A stretch of DNA of 54,100 bases, taken from JAYZQT01 sp964412235. GTDB taxonomy: Bacteria; Pseudomonadota; Alphaproteobacteria; MPNO01; UBA830. Positions 9,618-17,767 of this stretch are shown in pieces. The position numbers and the translations under genes were made by a program. Numbering within the stretch: position 1 is the stretch's first letter; the number at the start of each line of letters is the position of its first letter. Location of the stretch: positions 1-54,100 of the forward strand of contig CAYPNT010000012.1 of the NCBI GenBank assembly GCA_964412235.1, read 5' to 3'. The notes under the pieces are model-generated. The model saw only the letters and a list, made by a program, of their open reading frames with translations. It was not told where the DNA came from and did not search any database.

Positions 9618-10028
9618 ATGACCGTGGAATCCCTACACCTATTAAGCCCGAAATCATTAGAGGCCTCAACGAGGCGAGTATTCATTAAGGACCTTGTTCT
9701 CGACTGCCTAATAGGCGTTCATCGGCACGAAAAGAATGGTTCTCAGAGGATTAGAATTAACATTGAGCTAACAGTGCTCGAAAACATCGCACCAATAGAA
9801 GATAAACTCTCCAACGTTCTTTGTTACGAAAACCTGATCGGAAAGGTGCGGAAATTGGTGGGTGCCGGCCACGTAAATCTTGTCGAAACTTTAGCCCAAC
9901 GCCTTGCTGATTTATGTCTTTCCGCACCTCAGGTAAATAAGGCGCGAATACAAATAGAAAAACTAGATGTTTTTGCCGATGCCGTCAGTGTCGGTGTTGA
10001 GATTATACGAACTAACCAAAGCTCGTAA
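9618..10028 (+). CDS. folB: Dihydroneopterin aldolase
   Basis: A 136-residue FolB-family protein. It cleaves 7,8-dihydroneopterin to 6-hydroxymethyl-dihydropterin and glycolaldehyde in folate synthesis. Family features are VFIKDLVLDCLIGVHRHEKNG (residues 21-41), the RIRINIELTV strand, the VNLVETLAQRLADLCL helix, and a late lysine in IEKLDVFADAVSVGVEI. About 20 residues precede the first conserved strand, slightly longer than usual. A pterin epimerase (FolX) role is possible in this superfamily. It is paired with the FolM-like reductase, while folP lies elsewhere in the window. Confidence 0.88.
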   Translation: MTVESLHLLSPKSLEASTRRVFIKDLVLDCLIGVHRHEKNGSQRIRINIELTVLENIAPIEDKLSNVLCYENLIGKVRKLVGAGHVNLVETLAQRLADLCLSAPQVNKARIQIEKLDVFADAVSVGVEIIRTNQSS

Positions 10029-10221
10029 AACCCAGATATAATCTAGTACCTCTAACTATTTGAATGTTTTCCAATAAGAATGAAATTTAAATAATACCCA
10101 TTGCCCAAACTTTATTTCGGCCTTTTCGGTTGATTTTAAAGAGAACCATATCAGAAATTTGAGAATTTTTATTAGAGTAGTTTAAGAATGACATCTGAAT
10201 AAAAACCTTTGACAAGTTTTC

Positions 10222-10250
10222 TTGAGACCGGTCTTTTCTATTTATATACT
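10222..10250 (+). promoter_or_regulatory. Candidate sigma-70 promoter upstream of uvrC
   Basis: TTGAGA (10222-10227) and TATACT (10245-10250) are separated by exactly 17 bases, the best promoter match I found by eye. The start site would fall near 10257, leaving a leader of about 108 bases before the uvrC ATG. The start site would lie inside the inverted repeat at 10254-10276. Confidence 0.55.
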
Positions 10251-10253
10251 AGC

Positions 10254-10276
10254 TTATCCACAAATTCCGTGGATAA
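10254..10276. promoter_or_regulatory. Inverted repeat matching paired DnaA boxes / operator
   Basis: TTATCCAC (10254-10261) and GTGGATAA (10269-10276) are perfect 8-bp arms around a 7-base spacer. With the next base the left arm is TTATCCACA, the consensus DnaA box; the right arm on the other strand is TTATCCACG, one mismatch. It overlaps the predicted transcription start before uvrC, a typical operator position. It could also be an RNA hairpin at the 5' end of the transcript. Confidence 0.5.
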
Positions 10277-10364
10277 ACTTGCCACAGAAATTTGTAATTT
10301 TTCTATCATTTAAGAATTAATTTATTTTTGAATTCCGAACCGATAATCCTGTTATGTTGCAATA

Positions 10365-12227
10365 ATGAAAGTGTCAAAAGACTATTGTTCACCACTGCGA
10401 GGCGCAAAGCTCATTGAATCCCTACTGAGCAATCTACCGCGCGGTCCTGGTGTGTACCGCATGGCAGATACCCATGGAAAACCCTTGTATGTTGGGAAAG
10501 CGAAAAACCTATACAAAAGAGTAGCAACATATGCCCGGCCAAAAAGGCTACCGGGCCGTATCCAGCTTATGATCTCGAAAACAGCTGAAGTTGAAATTGT
10601 CAGCACCAAGAGTGAGGTAGAAGCACTCCTTTTGGAAAGTAACTTAATTAAGACGATGAAACCGCGCTACAACATCATACTTCGGGACGACAAGTCGTTT
10701 CCATATATTCTCCTCCGGAACGACACACCCTGGGCTCAATTAGTCAAACATAGGGGAAATCCGGGCGACGACGGCGAATATTTTGGACCATTCGCGTCAG
10801 CAGGCGCGGTTAATCGTACACTTAATACCTTACAAAAAGTTTTTCCACTCAGAAGCTGTTCAGATAATATTTTCGCCAATCGGACCCGGCCGTGCCTCCA
10901 ACATCAAATTAAACGCTGCACAGCCCCCTGTGTGGGATACATTTCTCCCAACGCATACAATGAGATTGTTGAGCAAACACAAAATTTTTTGAACGGTCAC
11001 AGCATTAAAGTGCAAAAAACACTTGCCAAAAAGATGGAATTCGCGAGTGATTCTTTGGATTTCGAAGCAGCTGCCGAATATCGAGATAGAATTCGCGCAC
11101 TAACGCTAATTCAAGCAAAACAAGATATAAACGTGGGCACAATATTAGATGCGGATATTGTTGCCGCGCATCAAGATGGCGGCATTACTTGTATACAAGT
11201 TTTTTTTTATAGGGCGGGACAAAATTATGGCAATCGAACATATTTTCCTAGCCACGCTAAATCCATATTGGTCGAAGAGGTGTTAGAAGCCTTTTTAGGG
11301 CAGTTCTACTCGGATAAAACGCCACCAAGATTGGTGTTGCTAAGCCACCAGTTACCGGATCTAGAACTAGTTCAAAAAGCTTTATCACAAAGTGCTAATC
11401 GCAAGGTGCAAATTGTTAAACCTATGCGAGGAATAAGGCTTAAGCTTCTTGAAAATACTATACAGAATGTCATTGAGGCCCATGCCCTTCGCTTATCAGA
11501 AAGTTCCACACAAGAAAAATTACTTGAAGAGACAAAAGAACTTTTTGATTTAGATAAAACACCAAAACGAATAGAAGTGTACGATAATAGCCATATTTCT
11601 GGAACCAACGCTGTTGGAGTAATGGTCGTTTCTGGCACAAACGGCTTCGAGAAAAATGCTTACCGCAAGTATAACATTAAAAGTTCTAGCATTAATCCGG
11701 GGGACGATTACGCTATGGTACGAGAGGTGCTCAATAGGAGATTATCCCGTGCCCTGAAGGATAATCCGGACCAAAACGCCCACACATGGCCTGATCTAAT
11801 TTTAATTGATGGCGGCCCCGGACAACTTGCGGCGGCTGTGGAAACCATGGAAGAGTTGGGTATAACCAATCTCCCAATCGCTGCAATCGCAAAAGGCAAG
11901 GAACGGGCGGCGGGCCGCGAGCGCTTTTATGTCCCAGACCGAAAAGCATTTACTCTGCCTGTTCAAAGTCGTGTGCTTTATTTTTTGCAACGACTACGTG
12001 ACGAAGCCCACAGGTTTGCGATTGGTAGTCACCGTAGTCGTCGTAGAAAAGCGGTTGGTCAATCACTGATTGATGAAATTCCCGGGATTGGCGTTAAGCG
12101 AAAACGTGCTCTACTAAACCACTTTGGCTCTGCGAATAGCATTTCCGGTGCGGGGCTGGCAGATTTGGAAGCAGTACATGGAATCAGTAAAACTGTGGCA
12201 TGTAAAATCTATAATCATTTTAATTAA
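10365..12227 (+). CDS. uvrC: Excinuclease ABC subunit UvrC
   Basis: A 620-residue repair endonuclease that makes both incisions around a lesion held by UvrB. The N-terminal GIY-YIG nuclease is visible (GVYRMADTHGKPLYVGKAKNL, about residues 29-49, split here as GVYRM and LYVGKAKNLYKRV). A UVR domain follows (SLDFEAAAEYRDRIRAL, about 230). The RNase H-like C-terminal nuclease has IEVYDNSHISGTNAVG and LILIDGGPGQL. Tandem helix-hairpin-helix motifs end the protein (IPGIGVKRKRALLNHFG). Length is typical. No Shine-Dalgarno is obvious before the ATG. pgsA follows, the usual alphaproteobacterial order. Confidence 0.97.
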   Translation: MKVSKDYCSPLRGAKLIESLLSNLPRGPGVYRMADTHGKPLYVGKAKNLYKRVATYARPKRLPGRIQLMISKTAEVEIVSTKSEVEALLLESNLIKTMKPRYNIILRDDKSFPYILLRNDTPWAQLVKHRGNPGDDGEYFGPFASAGAVNRTLNTLQKVFPLRSCSDNIFANRTRPCLQHQIKRCTAPCVGYISPNAYNEIVEQTQNFLNGHSIKVQKTLAKKMEFASDSLDFEAAAEYRDRIRALTLIQAKQDINVGTILDADIVAAHQDGGITCIQVFFYRAGQNYGNRTYFPSHAKSILVEEVLEAFLGQFYSDKTPPRLVLLSHQLPDLELVQKALSQSANRKVQIVKPMRGIRLKLLENTIQNVIEAHALRLSESSTQEKLLEETKELFDLDKTPKRIEVYDNSHISGTNAVGVMVVSGTNGFEKNAYRKYNIKSSSINPGDDYAMVREVLNRRLSRALKDNPDQNAHTWPDLILIDGGPGQLAAAVETMEELGITNLPIAAIAKGKERAAGRERFYVPDRKAFTLPVQSRVLYFLQRLRDEAHRFAIGSHRSRRRKAVGQSLIDEIPGIGVKRKRALLNHFGSANSISGAGLADLEAVHGISKTVACKIYNHFN

Positions 12228-12276
12228 GATCGGTAGCCGTTCAGCCCCTGGCTTTTTATGATAAATCTGGATCCTA

Positions 12277-12855
12277 ATGATATTAAACGGCCCCAATATA
12301 TTTACTGTTACCCGAATAGCGATTATTCCCCTTATAGTCGGCGTGTTTTTTATGGAAAACCCAACGGGACAGTGGATTGCCTGCGCATTATTCACACTAG
12401 CAAGTATTACCGATTATATTGATGGGTATCTCGCGCGTGCAAACAATCAGACATCGTCCTTTGGGGCTTTTCTAGATCCCGTCGCGGATAAGCTGCTAAT
12501 AGTTTCCACCTTGTTCATGATAACAGGTTTTGGACAAATATCAGGTGACACTATCATTCCAGCAATGCTTATTGTTCTCCGTGAACTCCTAGTGTCCGGA
12601 TTAAGGGAATTTCTTGCAGGCTTATCCCGAAAGATCCCAGTGAGTAGATTAGCCAAGTGGAAAACAGTGGTACAAATGGTTGCAATCTGCTTGTTAATTA
12701 TTGGGGACGCAGCACACCCATTTATACCCGAGGTTTTTCCGGTGCGGTTAATTGGAGAAATCGGCTTATGGATTGCAGCAATAATAACCTTAATAACGGG
12801 CTATCATTACCTTCGCACAAGTTTACGTTACATTATCTCTAGCGACGAGGCATGA
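12277..12855 (+). CDS. pgsA: CDP-diacylglycerol-glycerol-3-phosphate 3-phosphatidyltransferase
   Basis: A 192-residue membrane enzyme that joins CDP-diacylglycerol and glycerol-3-phosphate, the committed step to phosphatidylglycerol. The CDP-alcohol phosphotransferase motif is complete: D46, D49-G50, A53-R54, G63, D67 and D71 (in DYIDGYLAR and GAFLDPVADK). Several hydrophobic helices surround it. The TGA stop overlaps the ATG of mobB (ATGA at 12852-12855), so the two are translationally coupled. pgsA next to molybdenum-cofactor genes after uvrC is a known alphaproteobacterial arrangement. Confidence 0.95.
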   Translation: MILNGPNIFTVTRIAIIPLIVGVFFMENPTGQWIACALFTLASITDYIDGYLARANNQTSSFGAFLDPVADKLLIVSTLFMITGFGQISGDTIIPAMLIVLRELLVSGLREFLAGLSRKIPVSRLAKWKTVVQMVAICLLIIGDAAHPFIPEVFPVRLIGEIGLWIAAIITLITGYHYLRTSLRYIISSDEA

Positions 12856-13391
12856 ACATTATGCATCACCCTCAGCAGATAGTAGGAATTACCGGGGTAA
12901 GTGGCAGTGGTAAGACCAAACTTATGGTAAGGCTAATTCCAATATTTAGGGAACGAGGTTATCGTGTTGCAACAGTTAAACACGCACACCACGATTTTGA
13001 AATTGATAAGCCCGGGAAGGATTCGTATGAACATCGTGTAGCGGGCGCTACGGAGGCCATAGTTTCCTCTACCCGAAGATGGGCCATCATTCACGAAAAC
13101 GAATCGGGCAAGGAAGCGACCCTTTCAGAACTTATAGACCGAATTTCTCCTACCGATATTATCCTTGTTGAGGGTTTTAAAGCAGCAGGACATCCTAAGA
13201 TCGAAGTTTACCGTCAAACATTAGGAATTGAACCTCTATATAAAGAAAATAACACAATAGTAGCAATCGCGAGCGATGTAGATCTGCCCGCGGCAGACAT
13301 ACCAGTAATTAATCTTAATGACACTTTGGCTATAACGGACTTTATCGTGTCTAATTTTAAGCTACCGACCATTCCTATGGGGATGGTGTGA
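12852..13391 (+). CDS. mobB: Molybdopterin-guanine dinucleotide biosynthesis adaptor MobB
   Basis: A 179-residue P-loop protein that assists MobA in making the guanine dinucleotide form of the molybdenum cofactor. The P-loop GVSGSGKT is at residues 15-22. It is followed by the family hallmark KHAHHDFEIDKPGKDSYEHR and VAGA, and later LVEGFKAAGHPKIEVYR. The start overlaps pgsA by four bases, and the stop is one base before the GTG of moeA. No mobA gene is visible in the window. Note that MsrP itself normally uses the simpler Mo-molybdopterin form, so another user must be elsewhere. Confidence 0.93.
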   Translation: MNIMHHPQQIVGITGVSGSGKTKLMVRLIPIFRERGYRVATVKHAHHDFEIDKPGKDSYEHRVAGATEAIVSSTRRWAIIHENESGKEATLSELIDRISPTDIILVEGFKAAGHPKIEVYRQTLGIEPLYKENNTIVAIASDVDLPAADIPVINLNDTLAITDFIVSNFKLPTIPMGMV

Positions 13392-13392
13392 A

Positions 13393-14646
13393 GTGGCGCA
13401 GCTATCAGACGATTGCTTTGCGTTCGGCGGGGAACTTTTACCAACAAAAGAGGCGTTACTGCAATTAGATCAAAGATTGCATCGAGTTACCGGGACAGAA
13501 ACGATTCCTCTTAATGCATCCGTAGGGCGGATCCTAGCTAATAATATAATTTCCCCCATGGCTGTACCTCCACACGACAACGCTGCTGTGGATGGTTATG
13601 CGCTACGTCACAGCGATCTCTCCAACAACACCGTTACCAAACTCAAGTTAATTGGCCGAATTGCTGCCGGAGACACGTGTTCAATGCTGGTAAGTGCAGG
13701 TGAAGTTGTACGGATTTTTACTGGAGCGGCCGTGCCCAAGGGGGTGGACACCATTCTTATGCAAGAAGATTGCCAAGAAAATAAAGGGATAGTGATCATT
13801 CCTCCTGGTATAAAAAAGGGTGCGAACTTTCGTTTTTCCGGCGAGGACATTAAAGTTGGGGACCGTATTCTAGAAGCAGGTACCCTGTTACGACCCCAAG
13901 AAATAGGGTTACTAGCCTCCACTGGTCAAACAACGGTGACCGTGTATAAAAAATTACGGGTGGCCCTTTTTTCGACGGGCAATGAGGTGGGAGATATAGG
14001 TCAGAACTTGCCGCCGGGGCATGTATATGACGCGAATAGATATTCGATTGGTGCCGCTTTGAATGGCTTGGGCTGTGTCTCAGACGATCTCGGCATACTA
14101 CCGGATTCTCACAAGGCAATTCGGGAAAGCTTGTTAGAAGTTTCAAAAACGCATGATTTGATCATGACTTCCGGAGGCGTTTCAACAGGAAAAGAAGATC
14201 ATATACGCTCTGCAGTGGCAAAAATTGGGCAAATACATTTCTGGCGACTCGCTATCCGTCCTGGTCGACCCATAGCACTAGGGCAAGTTGGGCAGGTTCC
14301 ATTCGTAGGCCTGCCAGGAAACCCGGTAGCCGTTTTGGTCACGTTTATGATTTTTGCCCGACCCGCTATCCTCAAACTTAGCGGTTGTCGAAACACAGCA
14401 CCAACATATTACAAAGTACGCTCCGGTTTTGACCTCCAAAAGAAACTTGGACGTCGGGAGTGGTTGAGGGTTAGTATTACGACGGCGAAGGATGGTTTTC
14501 CGGTTGCCCATAAATTTCCAAAGGACGGTGCCGGAATATTAACAAGCATGGTGAAATCGGAGGGTTTGGTGGAATTACCCGAGGATTTGACCGAGTTGGT
14601 TGCTGGTTCAATGGTGGAATATTTACCTTTTACTGAGGTGGGATGA
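13393..14646 (+). CDS. moeA: Molybdopterin molybdenumtransferase MoeA
   Basis: A 417-residue enzyme that inserts molybdate into adenylated molybdopterin. Family motifs are PPHDNAAVDGYAL (about residues 57-69), RIFTGAAVPKGVDTILMQED, ALFSTGNEV, the MTSGGVSTGKEDHI active-site loop, and GLPGNPVAVLVTF. The C-terminal beta-barrel domain IV ends at VEYLP. The start is GTG, one base after the mobB stop; no ATG lies nearby, so the start depends on coupling. The stop overlaps the moaD start (ATGATG at 14643). Length is normal. Confidence 0.95.
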   Translation: MAQLSDDCFAFGGELLPTKEALLQLDQRLHRVTGTETIPLNASVGRILANNIISPMAVPPHDNAAVDGYALRHSDLSNNTVTKLKLIGRIAAGDTCSMLVSAGEVVRIFTGAAVPKGVDTILMQEDCQENKGIVIIPPGIKKGANFRFSGEDIKVGDRILEAGTLLRPQEIGLLASTGQTTVTVYKKLRVALFSTGNEVGDIGQNLPPGHVYDANRYSIGAALNGLGCVSDDLGILPDSHKAIRESLLEVSKTHDLIMTSGGVSTGKEDHIRSAVAKIGQIHFWRLAIRPGRPIALGQVGQVPFVGLPGNPVAVLVTFMIFARPAILKLSGCRNTAPTYYKVRSGFDLQKKLGRREWLRVSITTAKDGFPVAHKFPKDGAGILTSMVKSEGLVELPEDLTELVAGSMVEYLPFTEVG

Positions 14647-14897
14647 TGCAACTTCTTTACTTTGGATGGGTTCGCTCACGTATTGGTATTTCGAAGGAAG
14701 AAATTTCTTTACCGACCCATATCGATACCGTTGCGCTCTTGATTGATTTTCTTAAAACGCGGGGCGACGGATATCTACAAGCTTTCGCAGAAGTTGAAAA
14801 TATTCGTGCTGCGGTAAATCAGGAGATAGCCCCTCACGAAACCAAGATCTTCGAGGGAGATGAAGTCGCGCTCTTTCCACCAATGACCGGGGGTTAG
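14643..14897 (+). CDS. moaD: Molybdopterin synthase sulfur carrier subunit MoaD
   Basis: An 84-residue ubiquitin-like protein. Its C-terminal Gly-Gly (FPPMTGG) is thiocarboxylated and donates sulfur to precursor Z inside molybdopterin synthase. The fold signatures LYFGWVRSRIGISKEEI and GDEVALFPPMTGG are present. Two adjacent ATG codons (14643 and 14646) overlap the moeA stop; either may be used. It is followed five bases later by moaE, its catalytic partner. moaA, moaB and moaC are not in the window. Confidence 0.94.
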   Translation: MMQLLYFGWVRSRIGISKEEISLPTHIDTVALLIDFLKTRGDGYLQAFAEVENIRAAVNQEIAPHETKIFEGDEVALFPPMTGG

Positions 14898-14902
14898 CGT
14901 AA

Positions 14903-15364
14903 GTGATCCGAGTACAAAAAGAAGATTTTGATATTGGTAGTGAAATTTCAAAAATTTTGAAATCCAGCACGGAGATAGGTGGACTTGCGAGCTTTGTCGG
15001 AACCGTACGGGAATATTCTAGGGGTGACAAACTCAAGACTATGACGTTAGAGCACTATCCTGGAATGACGGAAAAAAAACTTCATGAGCTCGAAATTAAG
15101 GCGCGAGAACGCTGGGATATAAAGAACGTATTAATTGTCCATCGCTACGGAACACTTGATCCAGGTGATCAAATAGTCCTCGTTATCACGGCATCGTCCC
15201 ATAGGCGAGATGCTCTCGAAAGTTGTCAATTCCTAATAGACTGGCTTAAAACCGATGCACCCTTTTGGAAGTTAGAAGACAGAGAATCCGGCGCCCATTG
15301 GGTTACCACCCGCGCAGCTGATACCGCCTCAACTTCAAGGTGGATTAATAATACAGATGAATAA
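14903..15364 (+). CDS. moaE: Molybdopterin synthase catalytic subunit MoaE
   Basis: A 153-residue protein that takes sulfur from MoaD to build the dithiolene of molybdopterin. Family motifs are GGLASFVGTVREYSRG (about residues 30-45), LEHYPGMTEKKL, VLIVHRYGTLDPGDQIVLV and the catalytic-lysine segment DAPFWKLEDRESGAHWV. The start is GTG at 14903, five bases after the moaD stop. It is the last gene of the uvrC-pgsA-mobB-moeA-moaD-moaE run and converges on ilvE. A loose stem (ATTTGATT/AATCAAAT, 18-base loop) lies in the 88-bp gap but is a poor terminator. Confidence 0.95.
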   Translation: MIRVQKEDFDIGSEISKILKSSTEIGGLASFVGTVREYSRGDKLKTMTLEHYPGMTEKKLHELEIKARERWDIKNVLIVHRYGTLDPGDQIVLVITASSHRRDALESCQFLIDWLKTDAPFWKLEDRESGAHWVTTRAADTASTSRWINNTDE

Positions 15365-15452
15365 GCAGTACCATGATTTCTTTCATTTGATTATGTCAGC
15401 TTTCTACAGAAATCAAATTTTCGCCAAAACCCTGTGAAGAGCAACTGACTCG

Positions 15453-16349
15453 TTACCCAGTGCTAGCAACCGATACAGACCCAGCACTCCGCACAAGGTC
15501 ATCGTAATCTGTTAGCAAACCACGAGTAATATCACCCACCTCAAAACTAAATTCATCTATTTGCCCGACAGGTGTTACCTCTGCAGCAGTTCCTGTTACA
15601 AACACCTCCTGGGTTTCGGCTAATTCAGCCGGTAAGATTGCGCGTTCTATCACTTCGAGACCACGTTGTTTTGCAAGGTCGATTACTGTACGCCGCGTTA
15701 TTCCGTCGAGAAAACAATCTGGTGTCGGAGTATGTATCTTGCCGTTTTGAATTAGAAATATGTTCGCTCCTGTGCTTTCGGCAATTTGCCCACGCCAGTC
15801 GAGCATCAAAGCATCATCATACCCGTCCGCCTCGGCTTCATGTTTTGATAGTGTGCAGATCATATACAGACCCGCTGCTTTTGCATGTACAGGGGCTGTT
15901 CTGGGGTCTGGCCGACGCCATTTTACTGTTTTTAACCTTATACCTCGAAGGCGAGCCTCCGGAGAAAAATATGACGGCCACTCCCAAACAGCAATGGCTA
16001 CATTGATTTTGGTCGTTTGCGCAGAAACTCCCATCATTTCACTGCCACGCCATGCGACAGGTCTAACATAAGCGTCGAGGTAGCCTTGTGCAGTAACTGT
16101 CTGACGGGTTGCGGTTTCTAGTTCCGCTAACGTATAGGGTAGTTCAAACCCTAATTCACTGGCGGAGTCGATCAGGCGCTGTGTGTGTTCTCGTAGCTTA
16201 AATACCTTGCCGTTATACACTCTCTCCCCTTCAAAAACACAACTCGCGTAATGCAGCCCGTGTGATAAGACATGCAACGTCGTATCCTTCCAGGGTAACA
16301 ATGAGCCATTATACCAAACGTGTCCTTCTTGATCATCAAAGCTGACCAT
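15453..16349 (-). CDS. ilvE: Branched-chain amino acid aminotransferase
   Basis: A fold-type IV PLP enzyme of about 298 residues that performs the last step of Leu, Ile and Val synthesis. Signatures are VWYNGSLLPWKDTTLHVLSH near the N terminus, HYASCVFEGERVYNGKVFKL, the PLP-lysine segment APVHAKAAGLYM, and ESTGANIFLIQNGKIHTPTPD. The frame stays open 22 codons further upstream, but the ATG at 16349 begins at the family's usual N terminus (MVSFDDQEGHVWYNG). It also has GGGAG/AAAGG before it. It is divergent from a MarR regulator, a pairing seen in other alphaproteobacteria. Confidence 0.94.
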   Translation of the reverse strand: MVSFDDQEGHVWYNGSLLPWKDTTLHVLSHGLHYASCVFEGERVYNGKVFKLREHTQRLIDSASELGFELPYTLAELETATRQTVTAQGYLDAYVRPVAWRGSEMMGVSAQTTKINVAIAVWEWPSYFSPEARLRGIRLKTVKWRRPDPRTAPVHAKAAGLYMICTLSKHEAEADGYDDALMLDWRGQIAESTGANIFLIQNGKIHTPTPDCFLDGITRRTVIDLAKQRGLEVIERAILPAELAETQEVFVTGTAAEVTPVGQIDEFSFEVGDITRGLLTDYDDLVRSAGSVSVASTG

Positions 16350-16381
16350 TACCTTTCGCTCCCTGGACGCCTCTGGATAAA

Positions 16382-16391
16382 TTAGTACTAA
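16382..16391. promoter_or_regulatory. Short perfect palindrome between ilvE and the MarR gene
   Basis: TTAGTACTAA is a perfect 10-bp palindrome flanked by AT-rich sequence, in the 86-bp divergent gap. MarR dimers commonly bind short palindromes beside their own gene, so this is a candidate operator. A 10-bp palindrome can occur by chance. Confidence 0.3.
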
Positions 16392-16435
16392 ATTTAGGGT
16401 TGCGGTAAGTAGCATTCGCGTGCATATATGTCAAC

Positions 16436-16942
16436 ATGACTGACATAAAATCAGGTATTAATCCACTCTTTCTACGCGAAGAGGATATCCGGCAGGGTAT
16501 GGAATTACTTTATTATGCATATCGAGATTTTACCGCTGAACCAGATACAATCCTCGTAGAATACGGATTTGGGCGCGCACATCATAGGGTGATTTATTTC
16601 GTAGGTCGAAATCCGTTAATTAACGTGTCAGAATTGCTAGGAATTTTGAAAATAACCAAGCAGAGCCTTTCGCGCGTCCTGGGACAACTTGTGCGCGAAG
16701 AATTTGTAAATCAACGAGAGGGGATAGAAGACCGCCGTCAACGTCTCTTAGAATTAACAGCTAAGGGCTTGGAATTAGAACAACGACTATCAGAAAGCCA
16801 AAGCAAACGCATTGCAAAAGCTTATCGTGAGGCGGGTGCGGAAGCAGTGCAAGGCTATAGAGACGTTTTGACAGGCATGATTTCATCAGAAGATCGGAAA
16901 AGGGTCTTTAGTCGCAGACATCCCAGTACAGATAACCATTAA
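16436..16942 (+). CDS. MarR-family transcriptional regulator (PetP-like)
   Basis: A 168-residue winged-helix regulator. After an N-terminal dimer helix (REEDIRQGMELLYYAYRDF), the helix-turn-helix is visible as VSELLGILKITKQSLSRVLGQLV. The wing contains EDRRQRLLELTAKG. The motif YGFGRAHHRVIYFVGRNP resembles PetP-type MarR proteins of alphaproteobacteria, named from Rhodobacter. It is divergent from ilvE and converges on phzF with only 15 bases between stops. Target and ligand are unknown; regulation of its own promoter region is inferred from position only. Confidence 0.88.
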   Translation: MTDIKSGINPLFLREEDIRQGMELLYYAYRDFTAEPDTILVEYGFGRAHHRVIYFVGRNPLINVSELLGILKITKQSLSRVLGQLVREEFVNQREGIEDRRQRLLELTAKGLELEQRLSESQSKRIAKAYREAGAEAVQGYRDVLTGMISSEDRKRVFSRRHPSTDNH

Positions 16943-16957
16943 ACCATCATAACATTG

Positions 16958-17746
16958 TTAGATCTCAATTATACCTCGCAAAAACAATACAGCATTACCG
17001 CCAACCTCGACCCTATTCCCACGCATCTCACAGACCAAGTCTCCGCCACGTGTAGATAACTGTCGCCCTCTTAAGTTTTCTTTGTCTAATTTTTTAGACC
17101 AAAAAGGCACCAGCATACAATGAGCGGATCCTGTCACCGGATCTTCCGGAACACCAAAAGAAGGACCGAAAAATCGTGACACAAAGTCATATCGAATTCC
17201 TGGTGCGGTAACAATTACACCCCTTGGATGCAACCGAGAAAGTCTTTCAAAATTCGGTTCACTTTCTAGCACGTCTTTTTCTGTATCAAAAACCGCAATA
17301 TAATTTGGACCCTCTATTACCTCTGTTGGCATAGTACCAAGACCGAGAAACAAGTCGTTGGGGCATTGAACCTGTGGTCCTGTATATGCAGGTAGGTTTA
17401 AAAAAAACAACTCACGCCGGCGCTCGACTTTGACCAACCCAGAGCGAGTTTCAAAACGAATACATTCTTGATTAGGAGCCAGAAATTCAAAAATCACATA
17501 GGCACTAGCCAAGGTAGCATGGCCGCAAAGATCAACTTCCATTAGGGGAGTAAACCAACGCAGTTCATATGTCCCCGGATCACCTATTTTAGGCACAAAA
17601 AAAGCCGTTTCGGACAAATTGTTCTCGCCAGCAATAGATTGCATCAAATCTGATTGAATCCAATTATCGAGCGGACACACAGCCGCCGGGTTACCCGTAA
17701 ATACTTCATCGGCAAACGCATCAACTTGATATATTGGTATTTCCAA
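16958..17746 (-). CDS. PhzF-family isomerase
   Basis: A 262-residue protein of the PhzF/diaminopimelate-epimerase fold. It has the two half-domain signatures: YQVDAFADEVFTGNPAAVCPL at the N terminus with the catalytic glutamate E46 in NLSETAFF, then the LCGHATLASAYVIF motif. GVPEDPVTGSAHCMLVPFW is in the C-terminal half. Most members are of unknown substrate, and phenazine production should not be inferred because no other phz gene is present. It is the last gene of a long minus-strand run, 21 bases after thiD. Confidence 0.9.
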   Translation of the reverse strand: MEIPIYQVDAFADEVFTGNPAAVCPLDNWIQSDLMQSIAGENNLSETAFFVPKIGDPGTYELRWFTPLMEVDLCGHATLASAYVIFEFLAPNQECIRFETRSGLVKVERRRELFFLNLPAYTGPQVQCPNDLFLGLGTMPTEVIEGPNYIAVFDTEKDVLESEPNFERLSRLHPRGVIVTAPGIRYDFVSRFFGPSFGVPEDPVTGSAHCMLVPFWSKKLDKENLRGRQLSTRGGDLVCEMRGNRVEVGGNAVLFLRGIIEI

Positions 17747-17767
17747 ATAATCCTCTGGGATTGTTAA

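Larger units (their letters stand above)
10029..10364. other. Intergenic region between folB and uvrC (336 bp)
   Basis: This is the only gene-free stretch above 300 bases. It is AT-rich. No ORF or tRNA-like fold was seen. The right half holds a candidate promoter (10222-10250) and an inverted repeat resembling paired DnaA boxes (10254-10276). An especially AT-rich tract follows (about 10288-10336). In the left half (10029-10200) I see nothing recognisable. Confidence 0.7.

Noticed and set aside
10200..10364. Chromosomal replication origin
   Set aside because: Only one pair of DnaA-like boxes was found and no dnaA, hemE or parAB gene is near; kept only as a possibility in the findings.
15365..15452. 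Terminator between moaE and ilvE
   Set aside because: The 8-bp stem has an 18-base loop, is AT-only in core and has just four T after it.
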